A stretch of DNA of 64,000 nucleotides from Otatea glauca (GCA_036346275.1 CM070717.1:11467178-11531177); one strand, 5' to 3'. Positions 33,881 to 47,116 are shown, numbered from the stretch's first letter. Program-made: numbers and translations. The notes: generated by a model not told the origin, from the sequence alone.

Positions 33881-34744
33881 CATGCGAATTAGTTTCCTGA
33901 CATTCCCCTCTCATGAAACCTCGCTTTGCCATCTGACATCGTGAAGCCAAACATCAAAGACCATAGGTCCCCGAACGCCACCACCGCTGCTACCATGTCA
34001 GGGTGATCACGCCACCACGTGTACAACACGTCAGCAAGCCAAGTCGAGTTGGCACCTACATGGACGCTTGTGTGGCCCTGAGGCGCTATGCCATGCCCCT
34101 GGACCACTGTGGACCAGTGCATTCTCCATGTACCCAGCCCATAGATCCGAGCCCACTTGTCCTAGACCGCCAGTGTTTTTCTTTAGAAAAAATAATTCCG
34201 GTCAAAAATAAAAAGTCCTTGCTCGCATCATGCTTGTGTAATAATTCCAGTTTTCTTTAGAAAAGAAAATTCCAAAAAAATCCAAATATCTGCTGATGTC
34301 ATGGAGACACAATAATCTGGATTTTTCTTTAGTAAGAAGATTCAAAAAATCTAAAATAGTGTTTTCTCTCTCTTTCCTTTAAGTAAATCTTCCGGAGCGT
34401 GTTCTCCTCTTTTCTCACTATAATTGATCCCTTTATTTCTTTTAAATTCTGATTGATTCTTTTATTTCTTTTAAATTCATCTAAAATCCTAAACTACCAA
34501 TTTATACAAGTTTAATATTTTTTTGGTTTTTATTTCCATTTTATTTGAATTTGGTTATTCTCACATTTATATTCATATGTGTCGGAGGATTACCCGTTCG
34601 ATGATCTAGAGCACCACTACCTCGACAAAGGAAAGTACGTGGTTGATCATGTTGGTCCTAGTTTTTAACTTTATATTTTTGTTTTAAATTGTTGCATACA
34701 TAAATTTATCAAGTGTAATTTAAATCCTAGAATTAAATGAACAG
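33881..34744. other. Non-TE or degenerate segment left of the Sirevirus
   Basis: First part (to about 34160) is GC-moderate with no recognised domain on either strand. 34160-34560 is AT-rich. At about 34580-34640 a short coding-like piece reads EDYPFDDLEHHYLDKGKY and resembles sequence that recurs in old grass retroelements. No gene called. Confidence 0.4.
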
Positions 34745-34749
34745 TTACC

Positions 34750-36434
34750 TGAAAGATTGAAATGGCGATCAGAGGGGATAATGATCCCAAATAAAATTTC
34801 TCCCACTCAAAGTACTCCAAACACTCTTGCAATAAAAATCTAAAGCACCTAAAGATTTTCGTTCAAACTGGTGCTTCTCAGATTCACACACCCTCCAAAA
34901 CCCAGAACAATTAGACAACTATGTATACCCCTAGCTCGCATGGATAAGAACCATGAATCATGTGAGGGGTTTTTTAATCACAATCCTGGTTGTCAAGTGT
35001 CGAAACAAAAGAGGAATCAATTCAAAAGACTTCTTTTCTAAAAGAGATAAAGCTAAAACACCAAAGTCTATTTTCAGAAAAGTTAAAGCAGATTTTCAGA
35101 AATTATCATCAGATGGAACAGGTAGTTGGTGAGTTTCTGTTGCTCTCAAATTTTTGGTAATTTTTGTCCCTGTGAGCAGTTTAGTTGTGAAACATTCCAC
35201 CAAAAATCACCTCAGAAAGCTTTGTAGAATAAGAATGAAAAAAGCAATACAGACAGTTAGGAACTTCGACCAGAAAGTTTGAGGCTCGGTTTTCACTTCA
35301 TAACTCTCAAACGGTGCAACCAGTGGACTCAAGAAATTTTTTACAGATGGATATATGAGTCCTACACTTTATCCAAAAAGAATAACTTCAAAATGATTTT
35401 TATATATGTTTATAAAAATCAAACACTGACTGCTGCGCAAAGAACAAGTTCTGGACAGATTTGCAATTTGATAAAAAACTTGATCTCTAGTCTATCCAAG
35501 GGTGTAAGAAAGATGTAAAACCAAATGAACACCCTGAAGACATCCTAGAAGAACAGCATTTAGAAGAAGGGGAGGCAAATCCAAATTGCATAAATGTAAA
35601 TTGCAAGAATGTAAGTGCTGAATTTAATTGCGGAATTTAAGTGCATAATGTAAATTGCGTAATTTAAATGCGTAATGTAAATGCACAAAGAAAAGAAATG
35701 ATTTGAGGAAACATTTCATTTCTGGAAGAAGATGTTACAAAGCCTCACATTCATGTGGGCAAAGCTCAAAGGAGCATAAAAAACCTCAAAACCTTCAAGA
35801 GGGGAAGGCTACCCCTCCATCCCTATTTATACAACTCTTGGGCCACCTACCACCCTTAGATGAGCCTCTAAACCCTAGAGCATCTATCAAGGGCTAGGAT
35901 TAACCCACTCAACCAGCCATGCAAGGGTTCACCCAAAACCCACCACACAAATGGGTTTTCTTGCACGGTTTTCTAAGCATACTAAGTAGACCCGCTATCC
36001 TATCAACTAGACCGCAATCCGACGGCCCTCATCGATCCGAGCAGCATCTATCTAGCATCACATCCGTTCCTTGTATTCATGGCTTGCACGGACTCCGTCT
36101 CCGATCATCTTCCGGCGATCCCCGACCGTCTGGACCTTTGACACTCCTCGCCTAGTCCCGGCCATCCTTCGCCTCACCATGATCTAGCATCATCGACCTG
36201 CAACCACCAAAAATAAGGAAACACATCACATAGCAATGCCCACAATGATATGCAATAAATATACAACTTATCACTACCGCACCCATACAGCCGGTACTGC
36301 CACTCCTGGTAGAGACAACTCAAATTGCTTCATTTTGAAAATCAATTCAAATCAAACTCAAACCTGAGCATACCTTGGTCAAACATAGTCAATAACTCAT
36401 CATCAACAAGGATAGACCTCCACATTTTCCTTCA
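34750..36434 (-). repeat. Sirevirus 3' LTR
   Basis: Closely matches 44246-45935. TATA box TATAAATAG on the minus strand at 35823-35831. Confidence 0.94.
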
Positions 36435-36448
36435 ATCTCCCCCTTGAT
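36435..36448 (-). other. Sirevirus polypurine tract
   Basis: ATCAAGGGGGAGAT on the minus strand, immediately before the 3' LTR. It primes plus-strand DNA synthesis. Confidence 0.85.
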
Positions 36449-38253
36449 GAGTATATTGACAAACCACACAAAAGACATAAATTTGAGTTTGAATGAGAGA
36501 AGAAGAAAGCAATTTGATTGCAAAGCCAAACTTGGTCCAAAGAGAAAGATATAGAATCATGACCAAGTTGAGAGAAAGAATTTAGAGCATGACCATGAAA
36601 ACAGCAAGTTTTCTACAAAAGCTCTAAAATCTAATCATAAGTGCCAAATGTGACTTTGTGATTATGATCCACAAGAAATAGCAAAGATTTACAAAGATCA
36701 TAAGAACCAAACAAGCTTTCACATTTTTATCTCTATCTTTTTTTAATGATGTCTTTTCTACATTTTCTCTCCCTTTTGGCAATATAGGCATCAAAATGGA
36801 ATTTTCTCCCTCTTTTTATGTATGCATGAAATGCAACCTAAGGGATCTTTGAAGATTATCCAATTGATCACAATGACAAGATATGACACCAAGCTAGTCA
36901 ATTTTTAGATTAGACTAGTCTAGGACATGTCCAAGTGCAAATACAAGCTTAGATTTGAATATTTCATTTTTATCAAGATTTGACAAGTGCAACACTTAGC
37001 TTTAGTTTCAAAAATAGAAGAATAGCCACTCTAAGGATCAAAAGGAAAACCTAGAGTTCAACCTACTCAACACTTTGGGAATCTGGAAGTGCATACAAGA
37101 TCCTTCGGGCTCAGTTATCACTTAATGCAAATTGTGTTTTGTCATCTTACAAGACATAGCGGGGTGCAAATGTTTGACATTATTTGCATTCTTTACCCAC
37201 TTATGTTTTTTCTTATTTGCATTTTCTTTTGACAAGCAATTGACTCAAGCCATATGCGACCATCTCAAGATGAACTCTTAAGAGGATGGTCTAGGTCATA
37301 CACGATGCACTCCAAGTTCATCCCAAGTGCAATGGGAAGTTGTCTTGGAAATGCAAGGTGTGGAGTCAAGAAGAGTCAATTTTGCTTAATTTTCATTTTT
37401 AGCATAATGATTCATGAGCAAATGAAAGACTCAAGTATGAAACAAACTAGTTTCACCCAAGTTGCTATAGGGACTCTAGAGAACTCCACAATTTCTCAAA
37501 TTATGGCACAAACCTCTAGAGAAGAAACTTAGCAAGTAAAAGCAACATGTTTCATCAAGTTTTTCATTTACAGCTTATTTCATTTTTAAGATTAGCAAGT
37601 TAAATGAACTTGGACATATCTAAGCTAGTGATTTCCTCCATATGTTGTAACATGGTGTATAGCGTGAAGAAGAAATCAATTTCATAATAGACAAAGCTCA
37701 TTAAATAGGAAATGCAGTCTATATGCAATGCGTGAATAGATTTCCAAACTCCCCCTCAGCATATGAGTCAATTTAAGCACAAATCTGGTTCAAGTTGAGT
37801 TATTAGCATAATTAAGTTCAAGAAAGACCCAAATGAACTCAATCGGAACTAGAAATACAGAATGAGGAGAGGAAGTAGAGAAAACTGCAAACTGGGTGGA
37901 TATAGAGCATAGAAAAGACAGAAGGGAAACACTACAGCTCAGACTCGCTCTCATCTTCCCCAATGACTTACGAAGGAAAACTAGCTCTCAAACTCCAGCT
38001 CAGGAGCAAACACAGACCCTGTCTACCAAAGGGGCCCAACACCTGCTAGACCTACAAGACTGTGAGTGAGCTCAACCGAGAAGAAAAAGAGAATAGCATC
38101 CTAAAGCACAAGATGAGAGGTCCATGCAAAGCATGCCAGAAGTCTAAGTGAAGTGGACTCAAACAAAGTGAAAAACAGCCCATAATCACCTAGAAAAAGA
38201 AAGGAAATGCTAGAAGAAAATATATAGTACATAATATACAAACCAGCTCACCC
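36449..38253 (-). other. Sirevirus non-coding region between RNase H and the 3' LTR
   Basis: About 1.8 kb, rich in short A/T words, with no convincing ORF. Some Sireviruses carry an envelope-like ORF here; I see no open frame, signal or membrane segment supporting one. Confidence 0.6.
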
Positions 38254-40923
38254 TCAAGATAAGCCGTATGGGCTCACGACTCCAAGCTCACTCCTCAAGG
38301 CAACAAACCTGGAGCTATCCAAAGGCTTGGTAAAGATATCGGCTAACTGGTGGTCACTCTCTACAAACTGAAGCGCGATATCCCCCTTCTCCACATGGTC
38401 TCTAAGGAAGTGATATCTAATATCAATGTGTTTGGTCCGGGAATGCTGCACTAGGTTCTTAGCAATGCAAATAGCAGAAGTGTTGTCACAGAAAAGTGGC
38501 ACACTCTCTATCTCTAACCCAAAGTCCCGCAAGGTCGATCTCATCCAGAGAACTCAGCTACAAGAATCGGTCATAGAACATACTTGGCCTCAGCGGTGGA
38601 CTATGCAACCCCAGACTGCTTCCTAGATGACCAAGAAATAAGAGAAGTGCCAATGAATTGGTAAGTGCTAGAAGTGCTCTTCCTATCTACTACAGCCAGC
38701 AAAGTCTGCATTGGAAAAGGCTTGAAGGGATAGACAAGAAGAATAAGAGTACCAAATACCATAATCAATGGTAGCACGAAGGTACCTTAAGATACGCTTC
38801 ACCGCCTAACGGTGAGAGACGGGGAGAAGCCTGAAATCGAGCGCACATACACACAGCAAAGTGTATGTCCGGCCTCGATGCAGTGAGATATAGGAGAGAG
38901 CCAATCATACTCTAGAACTCCTTCTGATCAGCAGGCTCACCATCCTTATCAAGCTCGAGGACAGCAGTGGTGGCCATAGGAGTCATCACTGGCTTCCCAT
39001 CAAACATATCAAATCGCCTCAGGAGATCCCGAGTGTACTTACCTTAGTGCAGGAAAGTACCCTCCCGAGTCTGCTTGATTTGGAAGCCGAGAAAGTAGCT
39101 TAACATGCCCATCATACTCATCTCAAACTCTATGCTCATCACCTCAGAAAACTGAGACACAAGCGAATGAGACGAGCCACCAAAAATGTTATCGTCCACA
39201 CAAATCTAGACGAGAAGAAAATGCTACTCATAGTGTCTAATGAACAGAGTCTTATCTACTACGCCCTTTTTGAAGTCATGGCTGAGAAGATAAGACTTGA
39301 ACCTATACCATGCTCTGGGGGCCTGCTTGAGTCCATACAAAGCTTTGGAAAGCTTGTATACATGACTCGAAAACTTGGGGTTCTCGAATCCTGGAGGTTG
39401 TTTGACATAAACCTCTTCCTCAATATAGCCATTGAGGAATGCACTCTTGACATCCATTTGATAGAGCTTGAAGCTCCAGGATGCAGAGAATGCAAGCAGG
39501 ATCCTAACAGCCTCTAGTCTAGCTACATGGGCAAAGGTCTCCTCAAAGTCAAGACCCTCAACCTGAGAAAAGCCCTGTGCAACTAGCCTAGCCTTGTTGT
39601 GTCAATCCTCACTCTGCTTGTTTTTGAACACTCACTTAGTCCCAATGACATTATGACCAGATGGACGTTCTACAAGCTGCCAGACTTTGTTCCTCTCGAA
39701 GTTTTCAAGTGCCTCATGCATAGCATTAGTCCAAGACTCGTCAGATAATGCATGAGTCACATCCTTCGGCTCAAACGAGGCAATAAAGGCAGAGTGAAGG
39801 CAGAAACTGGACAAACTTGATTTTGAGCGAGTGACTCGCTCAAACAGATCGCCGATGATCTGATTAGGTGGATGAGAACGCTGAATATGATGGGGAGGTC
39901 CAGAAGCAGAAGTGGCCTCTACCTCATGCACAGAAGAGGTAGGAGTAGAGCCACTAGCTGAATGAGAGATAGAAGGCAAGGGCTGACCTTCCTGAGGTGA
40001 AGAAATAGAAACAGGAGGCACCTTAGGTGTAGAGGGGATTGGATCAGGTGGAACACCACCATCTCCATCATCCTCATCCTCTACAAAGATGGTCTCTGAG
40101 GAAGAAGAAGAGCCTGAAATATCGGGTCTAGCTCCTGGGCTAGCCTCATCAAAGGTCACTACACAGGTCTCTAAGAACCAATGCGCATCGCAACTCCAGA
40201 CCCTATAGCTACGAGAAGAAGTCGAATAACCCAGAAAGATACCATCAGAAGAACGAGACTCAAACTTATCAAGGTTACCAGACTTCAAAATAAAACACTT
40301 GCAACCAAACACACGAAACTGAGAAACACTAGGCTTTCGCCCATACCTCAACTCGTAAGAAGTGCGGTGCAAATGTGCTCTCAAGACTACACGATTAGAA
40401 ACATGGCAAGTAGTAGCTATAGCCTCAGCCCAAAACTTTCTAGGAGTATTGTACTCGTCTAGCATCGTCCTGGCCATTTCTACCAGGTCATGTTCTTCCT
40501 TTCCACTATGCCATTTTGCTGAGGGACGTAGGGAGAGGAGAACTGATGCTCTAAACCAGACTCCACACAAAAACTCTCAAAATAGGAGTTCTTGAACTCT
40601 GTGCCATTGTCACTACGTATAGCTCGCAGGGCACCAGGGAGCTCAAAAGACAACCTATGAACCAAACCCCTAAAATGGGTAAAAGTCTCATCCTTCGAGG
40701 ATATGCAAAACACCCAAGAGTACCTCGAAAAATCATCAACAATGACAAGAACATACCACTTACCCACTGACTGCACTCTAGCTGGACCAACAGTGTCCAT
40801 ATGTAAAAGCTGTCCTAGTGCATCAATCATCACAACAGTGACTGAGGGATGAGAAGCAACAACCATCTTGCCATGTCGGCAAGGAGAGCAAACTAAGTCT
40901 TTGACCATTTTGAGTTTAGGCAA
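38254..40923 (-). pseudogene. Sirevirus integrase, reverse transcriptase and RNase H
   Basis: Integrase (about 40923-40480): HMDTVGPARVQSVGKW, VDDFSRYSWVF, IRSDNGTEFKN, PQQNGIVERKN, so the three catalytic acidic residues are visible. A second open piece (40570-39632) continues with FWAEAIATTCHVSNRV, VFGCKCFILK and a Ser/Pro-rich linker to NKVWQLVERP. RT: QMDVKSAFLNGYIEEEVYV, ALYGLKQAPRAW, then CVDDNIFGGSS, where the usual YVDDIIFG is altered to CVDDNIFG. RNase H end: FCDNTSAICIAKN, SRTKHIDIRYHFL, DIFTKPLD. Frames change near 40500, 39630 and 39220, and several stops lie in 39200-38560. Confidence 0.85.
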
Positions 40924-41012
40924 ACCACGAATGAGGTCATGACTGCTAACTCGGGTCGAATGATCAAATCCAATGTGACCAAGTCTCCTATGCCAAAGGA
41001 GAGATCACGAAA

Positions 41013-41400
41013 CTATGAAGCAATCAAACAACGGAGAGAGTCTCCAGAAGAAGCAGAAAAATCAGCACGAAAGACTCTCCCATATCTAGAAATCCCGCAA
41101 ACTAACCCTCCTGAAGAATCGAGGATTCTACAGGCGCTACTCTTGAAACTCACCTCGAAAGAGTCATCAATAAGCTGAGAAACAGAAAGAAAATTGTATT
41201 GCAGCTTACTCACTAAGGCAACATCTTTAAGAATGAAATTGTCATTAATGCAGATGGTACCTTTAGCAATGACTCTACCTGAAGAAGCATCCCCAAAAGT
41301 GATCAACTCATCACCGGGGGCTCGGACTAGGGAAGAGAATCATCGAGAATCTCCAGTCATATGACGAGAACAACCGGAGTCGACAATCCAAACATTGCAC
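41013..41400 (-). pseudogene. Sirevirus protease region
   Basis: WIVDSGCSRHMTGDSR on the minus strand (around 41350-41395) carries the catalytic DSG of Sirevirus proteases. After a stop or frame change it continues as GDELITFGDASSGRVIAKG and NFLSVSQLIDD down to about 41013. Confidence 0.75.
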
Positions 41401-41829
41401 TTCCCCATCCGACGAACCTGATTAAGACATAAGAGAGAAAGATGACTCAGTACTAGGATAGAGTGAAGACTTGGAAACCCAATACTGAACCACACGACGC
41501 CTCAGAGTACCAGTCACAGAAGAAGACTGGACTTGAGTGTCTCTCTAACGTTTAAGCTAACAAGATCAGTAGCAACTCTAGTAGATGATCTAGGAGCTGA
41601 AACTGGATTGGCCCGCCGTGGTGTAAAAGCCGAACCACCCCAGTGAAGCTGCCTAAAACTCCTACCAGAAAACACCTCACGCCGCTGATATCTACCTCGA
41701 TGAGAAAAACGAGGAATATCAAGAGGACGGCTGAAAAACTGACTACGAACAACCTTCAGGACTAAAACTCGAAGAACTAGCATGAAAACCGAGTCCTGGA
41801 TGCTGCCTAAAAACAGGTGACTCTCTAAC

Positions 41830-44190
41830 CTATCTAGAAGCAGTGTGTGCCTTAGGAGCACTAAAAGTCTCGGTATGACCCTGAATACCGTTAAGGGCAA
41901 CAACACGCTCAGGCCGATTGATCTTGGCGCGCCTGAAGCAGAAATCTACTAGGTGACCATCCTTCTTGTGAAGGTGCATGTACTTCGCCTTTCTATAGGC
42001 GTATAACAGAGTAACACCCTTCTGGGTCGAAGTCCTATGGACAACCCCAGCAGACCTAAACACGGTGGTACTCACTTTGGGAGCTACCACAATCTCACCA
42101 CTCTTGGAGCCGCGCACAATGGTGGGAGGATGCGCCCGAGCGTGCTCCAAGGGATCAAATCCTAGACCTTGATTGAATCTACTAATCTTAGATTGGTCTA
42201 GAATAAGGTTGAGCTTCTTCTTGCCTCCAACAAACTTCTTGAGAGTGCTCATAAGATACTGGTAATCTCGAAAGAAAGAGACACAAGAAGAACAGGGGAA
42301 GAAGAAGAACCAGAAAGATGAGCTCTCTCAGCATATGCATTTTTCTCCCTCAGTATGGTTGCCTCAATCTTGAGGGCCTCACAAGAAACACAAAATGCAT
42401 TTCTAATTATATGGGCTTGGTCTTCTAATTTCTTCCTAAGCTCGACATGGATTTTATCCACATCATCCTTAACCCCAACACACAGCAGGCAACCAGTTTT
42501 TGACTTAACTAGTAAGTCCTTAGCAAGTTTATCACACTTGACATTCAAAGCATCATTGTCAAGTTTTAGTTGCCTACAGCCCTCACATGAGCTGACTGGG
42601 TCCTTAGAAGCATGCAATTCAAGTTCATCATTTCTAGCAGAAAGCTTCTTAAGGTGTGAACTCATGGCATCAATTTTAGCAAGCAATTTAGGGAAATTAG
42701 AGCATGATGGAGTAGAGTGAGCATGAAGAAAATTAGCTCCAACAGGAATAGCATCAATAGAACTAGTGCTAGCATTCTTCAACCTAAGATCATCAAGTTC
42801 AGCAAGCACACTATCATGTATGGTCCTTAGGTTCTCCAACTCCACAAGAACAGCATCACAAAGAACACAGTCATCAAGTGACTCGGGGGAGAAGATCTAA
42901 GTGAAGCTAACTCCCGAGTCAATGTACCTACTTCCTTTCTAACTCGTAACACCTCGACCTAGCCTTAGCATGAAACTTGCCTAATTTACAGAACACAGCA
43001 TTTAACTCGTGGTAGGTGGGCACCTCATCCGTGTCGCTGTACACCTCAGAGTCGCTTGCTTCAATGGTGCCTGCCATGAAGCACATGCCGGAGAAGTCGT
43101 CGCCGCTCTTCTTCTCTTGCGGTTCATCCTCGCCTTCGTCGCTCCACGTCTCCGTGTCGGAGAGCTCGATATCATCTAGCGCGGCGAGGACCCGGTGAAA
43201 GAGCTTCTTGTTCTTGGCAAAGTTGTGGTACTTCTTCTTCGCCGACTCACGAGCTGGGGCCTTCTTGTTGCGATTCTTGTTGGTGTAGTCATTCTTGCTT
43301 GAACCGCCTTGTTCGTTTTTGCCCTTCTCCAGCTTGGGGCAGTTAGCTCGAATGTGGTTGGGGCCACCACACTCGAAACATGTGATTATCCCACCTCTCT
43401 TCCTCTCTCTCACCCTCTTGTATGCATGTGAAAATTTGCGAGCAAGAAGAGCAAGCTCTTTTTTTGGAAATTTTTCCAGTTGGTCATCGCTTAGCTCACA
43501 AAGGGTGGAGAGAGAAACCAAAAGAAGAGTCAGAAGAGGAAGATCCAATGGGATCGGTGACAAGGCCATCGACTAAGATTTCGTCTTCCGCGAGACGACG
43601 TCGATCTCATGAGTCTTGAGACGGGAATAAAGTTCGTCAAGAGTCAAGGTCGACAGGTCGGTGGTGTCCTTGATGGTGGTCACCTTCATCTCCCAAACGC
43701 GCGAATCGAGTGCGGTCAAGAAATATCGAGCATTATCCGAGTTAGGATATATACAACCAACTGCTCGAAGATCGTTGAAGATCTTGGTAAAACGACCGAA
43801 ACACTCATCAAGACTCTCACCAGCATGCTGTTCAAACTTGTTGAACTCACGCTTGAATTGGTCCTGTCGAACCGTCTTGATTTGGGTAGTGCCCTCATGG
43901 TAAGCATCGAGGGTCACCCAAATCTCATGAGCGTAACGAAGGTGAGAAATCTGTCATACTCATCGCGCTAAGACCCATATGAGGATGTTCCTTGCCTTAG
44001 CATTCGCCTCAACGTCAGCCATATTGCCGGTCGTGACGTTTTCATCGGCAGGAACCTCATATGGGAGTTTAACCTTCTGCCATATCAGGAAGCCCTGGGA
44101 AGTGATGTATGACTCCATGCGCGACATCCAAAATAGAAAATCGACTCCAGAAAAAATGGGAGGCTTGGTGGAATACTTGTCCATCGCCAT
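41830..44190 (-). pseudogene. Sirevirus gag
   Basis: Starts MAMDKYSTKPPIFSGVDFLF (44190). One frame change near 43950 is followed by TLDAYHEGTTQIKTVRQDQ and GESLDECFGRFTKIFNDL. A second junction near 43570 leads to ALLARKFSHAYKRVRERKR and the CCHC knuckle CFECGGPNHIRANC. The 42845-42249 piece is a long coiled-coil segment (ELENLRTIHDSVLAELDDL, SHLKKLSARNDELELHA), typical of Sirevirus gag. The final piece has a damaged second knuckle (MHLHKKDGHLVDFC, first cysteines lost). It is close to intact but split into four frames. Confidence 0.85.
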
Positions 44191-44230
44191 GGCTCTTGAG
44201 ACCGGTTAAGATCTATGGAAGAGCAAAACC

Positions 44231-44243
44231 GGCTCTGATACCA
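44231..44243 (-). other. Sirevirus primer-binding site
   Basis: TGGTATCAGAGCC on the minus strand, complementary to the 3' end of initiator tRNA-Met, two bases inside the 5' LTR. It sets the element's orientation. Confidence 0.92.
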
Positions 44244-44245
44244 AT

Positions 44246-45935
44246 TGAAAGATCGAAATGGCGATCAGAGAGGGGGTGAATGACCCCAAATAAAATTTCC
44301 CCCACTCAAGTACTCCAAATACTCTTGCAATAAAAATCTAAAGCACCCAAAGATTTTCGTTCAAACTAGTGCTTCTCAGATTCGCACACCCTCCAAAACC
44401 CAGAACAATTAGACAACTATGTGTACCCCTAGCTTGCATGGATAAGAACCATGAATCATGTGAAGGGTTTTTTAATCACAATCCTGGTTGTCAAGTGTCC
44501 AAACAAAAGAGGAATCAATTCAAAAGACTTCTTTTCTAAAAGAGATAAAGCTAAAACACCAAAGTCCCTTTTTCAGAAAAGTTAAAGCAGATTTTCAGAA
44601 ATTGTCCTCAGTTGGAACAGGTGGTTTGTGCGTTTCTGTTGCTCTAAAATTTTTGGTAATTTTTGTCCCTGTGAGCAGTTGAGTCGTGAAACATTCCACT
44701 AAAAATAAACTCAGAAAGCATTGTAGAATAAGAATGAAAAATCAAGCAATACAGACAGTTAGGAACTTCGACCAAAAAGTTTGAGGCTCGGTTTTCACTT
44801 CATAGCTCTCAAACGGTGCAACCAGTGGACTCAAAACATTTTATACAGATTGATATATGAGTCCTGCACCTTCTACAAAAGTAATTACTTAAAAATGATT
44901 TATATATATTTATATAAAAATCAAACACTGACTGCTGCGCGAAGAACAAGTTCTGGACAGATTTGCAATTGATAAAAAACTTGATCTCTAGTCTATCCAA
45001 GGGTGTAAGAAAGATGTAAAACCAAATGAACACCCTCAAGACATCCTATAAGAACAGCATTTAGAAGGAGGGGAGGCAAATCCAAATTGCATAAATGTAA
45101 ATTGCAAGAATGTAAGTGCTGAATTTAATTGCGGAATTTAAGTGCATAATGTAAATTGCGTAATTTAAATGCGTAATGTAAATGCACAAAGAATAGAAAT
45201 GATTTGAGGAAACATTTCATTTCTGGAAGGAGAGGTTACAAAGCATCACATTCATGTGGGCAAAGCTCAAAGGAGCATCAAAAACCTCAAAACCTTCAAG
45301 AGGGGAAGGCTACCCCTCCATCCCTATTTATACAACTCTTGGGCCACCTACCACCCTTGGATGAGCCTCTAAACCCTAGAGCATCCATCAAGGGCTAGGA
45401 TTAACCCACTCAACCAGCCATGCAAGGGTTCACCCAAAACCCACCACACAAATGGGTTTTCTTGCACGGTTTTCAAAGCATACTAACTAGACCCGCTATC
45501 CTATCAACTAGACCGCAATCCGACGGCCCTCATCGATCCGAGGAGCATCTAGCTAGCATCACATCCATTCCTTGTATTCAAGGCTTGCACGGACTCCGTC
45601 TTCGATCATCTTCCAGCGATCCCCGACCGTCTGGACCTCCGACGCTCCTCGCCTAGTCCCGGCCATCCTTCGCCTCACCATGATCTAGCATCATCGACCT
45701 ACTACCATCAAAAACAAGGAAACACATCACATAGCAATGCCCACAATGATATGCAATAAATATCCAACTTATCACTACCGCGCCCATACAGCCGGTACTG
45801 CCACTCCTGGCAGAGACAACTCAAATTGCTTCATTTTGAAAATCAATTCAAATCAAACTCAAAACTGAGCACACCTTGCTCAAACATAGTCAATAACTCA
45901 TCATCAATAAGGATAGACCTCCACATTGTCCTTCA
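44246..45935 (-). repeat. Sirevirus 5' LTR
   Basis: Partner of 34750-36434, with TATA box TATAAATAG (minus) at 45324-45332. The right flank TTACC (45936-45940) equals the left flank of the 3' LTR. Confidence 0.94.
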
Positions 45936-45940
45936 TTACC

Positions 45941-46475
45941 CTTATTTGTTATGATCACATTTGAAATTGAAAATCATTATATGTTTTAACCTTAAATAAA
46001 ATCTGCTTTTGTAGCAAATGTCTTATACGTGCTTAGATCCAAATTCAGGTTTGCTTAGATCCTTTTGATTATAAAATGTTATTCTTTAGCATTTTTGTGC
46101 CACGCAATGTTATGAAAAGTTATATTGTTAAAATACAGTGAAAATATAGTTTAGGTTGGGTGAGTGGTTGTCAGATGGGTACGGGAAGTACAAGATTTTG
46201 GTTGGTGGAAATTCTCTCCTAGTCAGTAAAAGACTGGTACATGAGCTGTTGATTGTAAAGCCTATCCATACTTCCACAAGTCTGGTATGGGACAGATCTG
46301 GCTAATTAATTTGCAATGTCCCACTATTGGTTGTGCCATTCAGTTGAATGTGGGTGTCAGGTAGACAGTTTTCACACACGACGCAAAAGAGGTTGCTTCC
46401 AACTAGGTGGTGTAACCCTTTCAGTGGTGGAAACCTTAGTTGATATGACTGCATTAGGATGGCACATTGTGAAGG
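45941..46475. other. Pre-existing sequence right of the Sirevirus, probable old retroelement
   Basis: Continuous with 34744 before the Sirevirus inserted. AT-rich, then a mixed stretch (GGTGGAAATTCTCTCC, CATACTTCCACAAG) resembling internal or LTR sequence of old grass gypsy elements. No ORF. Confidence 0.4.
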
Positions 46476-47100
46476 TGTAACTTCCCAATGTTTGCATCTT
46501 TAAAAATCTTTTTGAATAGTTTGGCCATTCAAAAATTTTCACCATTTTATTTGCTAAATAAAGCTTAAAATGAGACTTTTTTAAACCAAAAATGATTTAA
46601 TATGATTAATCCTTAAGTGAACAATTGTAAAATTATTTTATTTGATTTCTTTGTGCTTGAAGTTATATTCTAGAGTTTTCTGGGAAGTTTTTGAGTGCAT
46701 TACTATTTTATTTGAGCTCTTTTGAATTTTTTGTATTTTCTAAAAAGAAAAACTAATTAAAATAATGGAATTACCCCTCAGTCTGAAATCATTCACGGTG
46801 TTTGCGCCGGATCAGCCTCAGCCAGGGTGGCTGGATGAGTGAGTGTCAGCCTTGGAGCTGTGTTGAGACTCGGTTGTGAGTCGCGTCTTTAAGTTAGTCT
46901 TTACCTCTTTAGTTGACGTTAAGGTTTCGTGTTTAGTTTGCTTCTTTATATTGCTGAGTGTGCAGTATGTGTTGCAAAGCTTGTAGGCTTAAATAAGCAG
47001 CCATACCAAGAATAAAAGAATTATTTCAGTTGGGTACAACCAATCTCCTCGCTTTAGAAAGTCTTACTTCTTATCTATGCTACATCTACCTTTCCTAACC
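46476..47100 (+). repeat. LTR-like sequence upstream of the Tekay-type gag
   Basis: Starts TGTAACTTCCCAATG, the usual opening of chromovirus LTRs, and precedes gag. It shows no clear similarity to the 3' LTR at 51528, and no primer-binding site is recognised between it and gag. Either the two LTRs belong to different elements joined by recombination, or this is not the true LTR. Confidence 0.4.
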
Positions 47101-47116
47101 CAAGAGGCAATCATCG

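Larger units (their letters stand above)
34750..45935 (-). mobile_element. Complete Sirevirus (Ty1/copia), TSD TTACC
   Basis: LTRs at 44246-45935 (5') and 34750-36434 (3') begin TGAAGGA and end TCTTTCA on the minus strand. TTACC is at 34745-34749 and 45936-45940. The primer-binding site TGGTATCAGAGCC (complement of initiator tRNA-Met) lies at 44231-44243, and the polypurine tract ATCAAGGGGGAGAT abuts the 3' LTR (36435-36448). Gag has a CCHC knuckle followed by a long coiled-coil region, as in Opie/Ji-type Sireviruses. The two LTRs are very similar by eye, so insertion is relatively recent, yet several ORF breaks are present. Confidence 0.95.

Noticed and set aside
36449..38253. Envelope-like ORF in the Sirevirus
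   Set aside because: The only ORF of note (37254-37532, plus strand) is on the wrong strand and has no membrane or signal segment.
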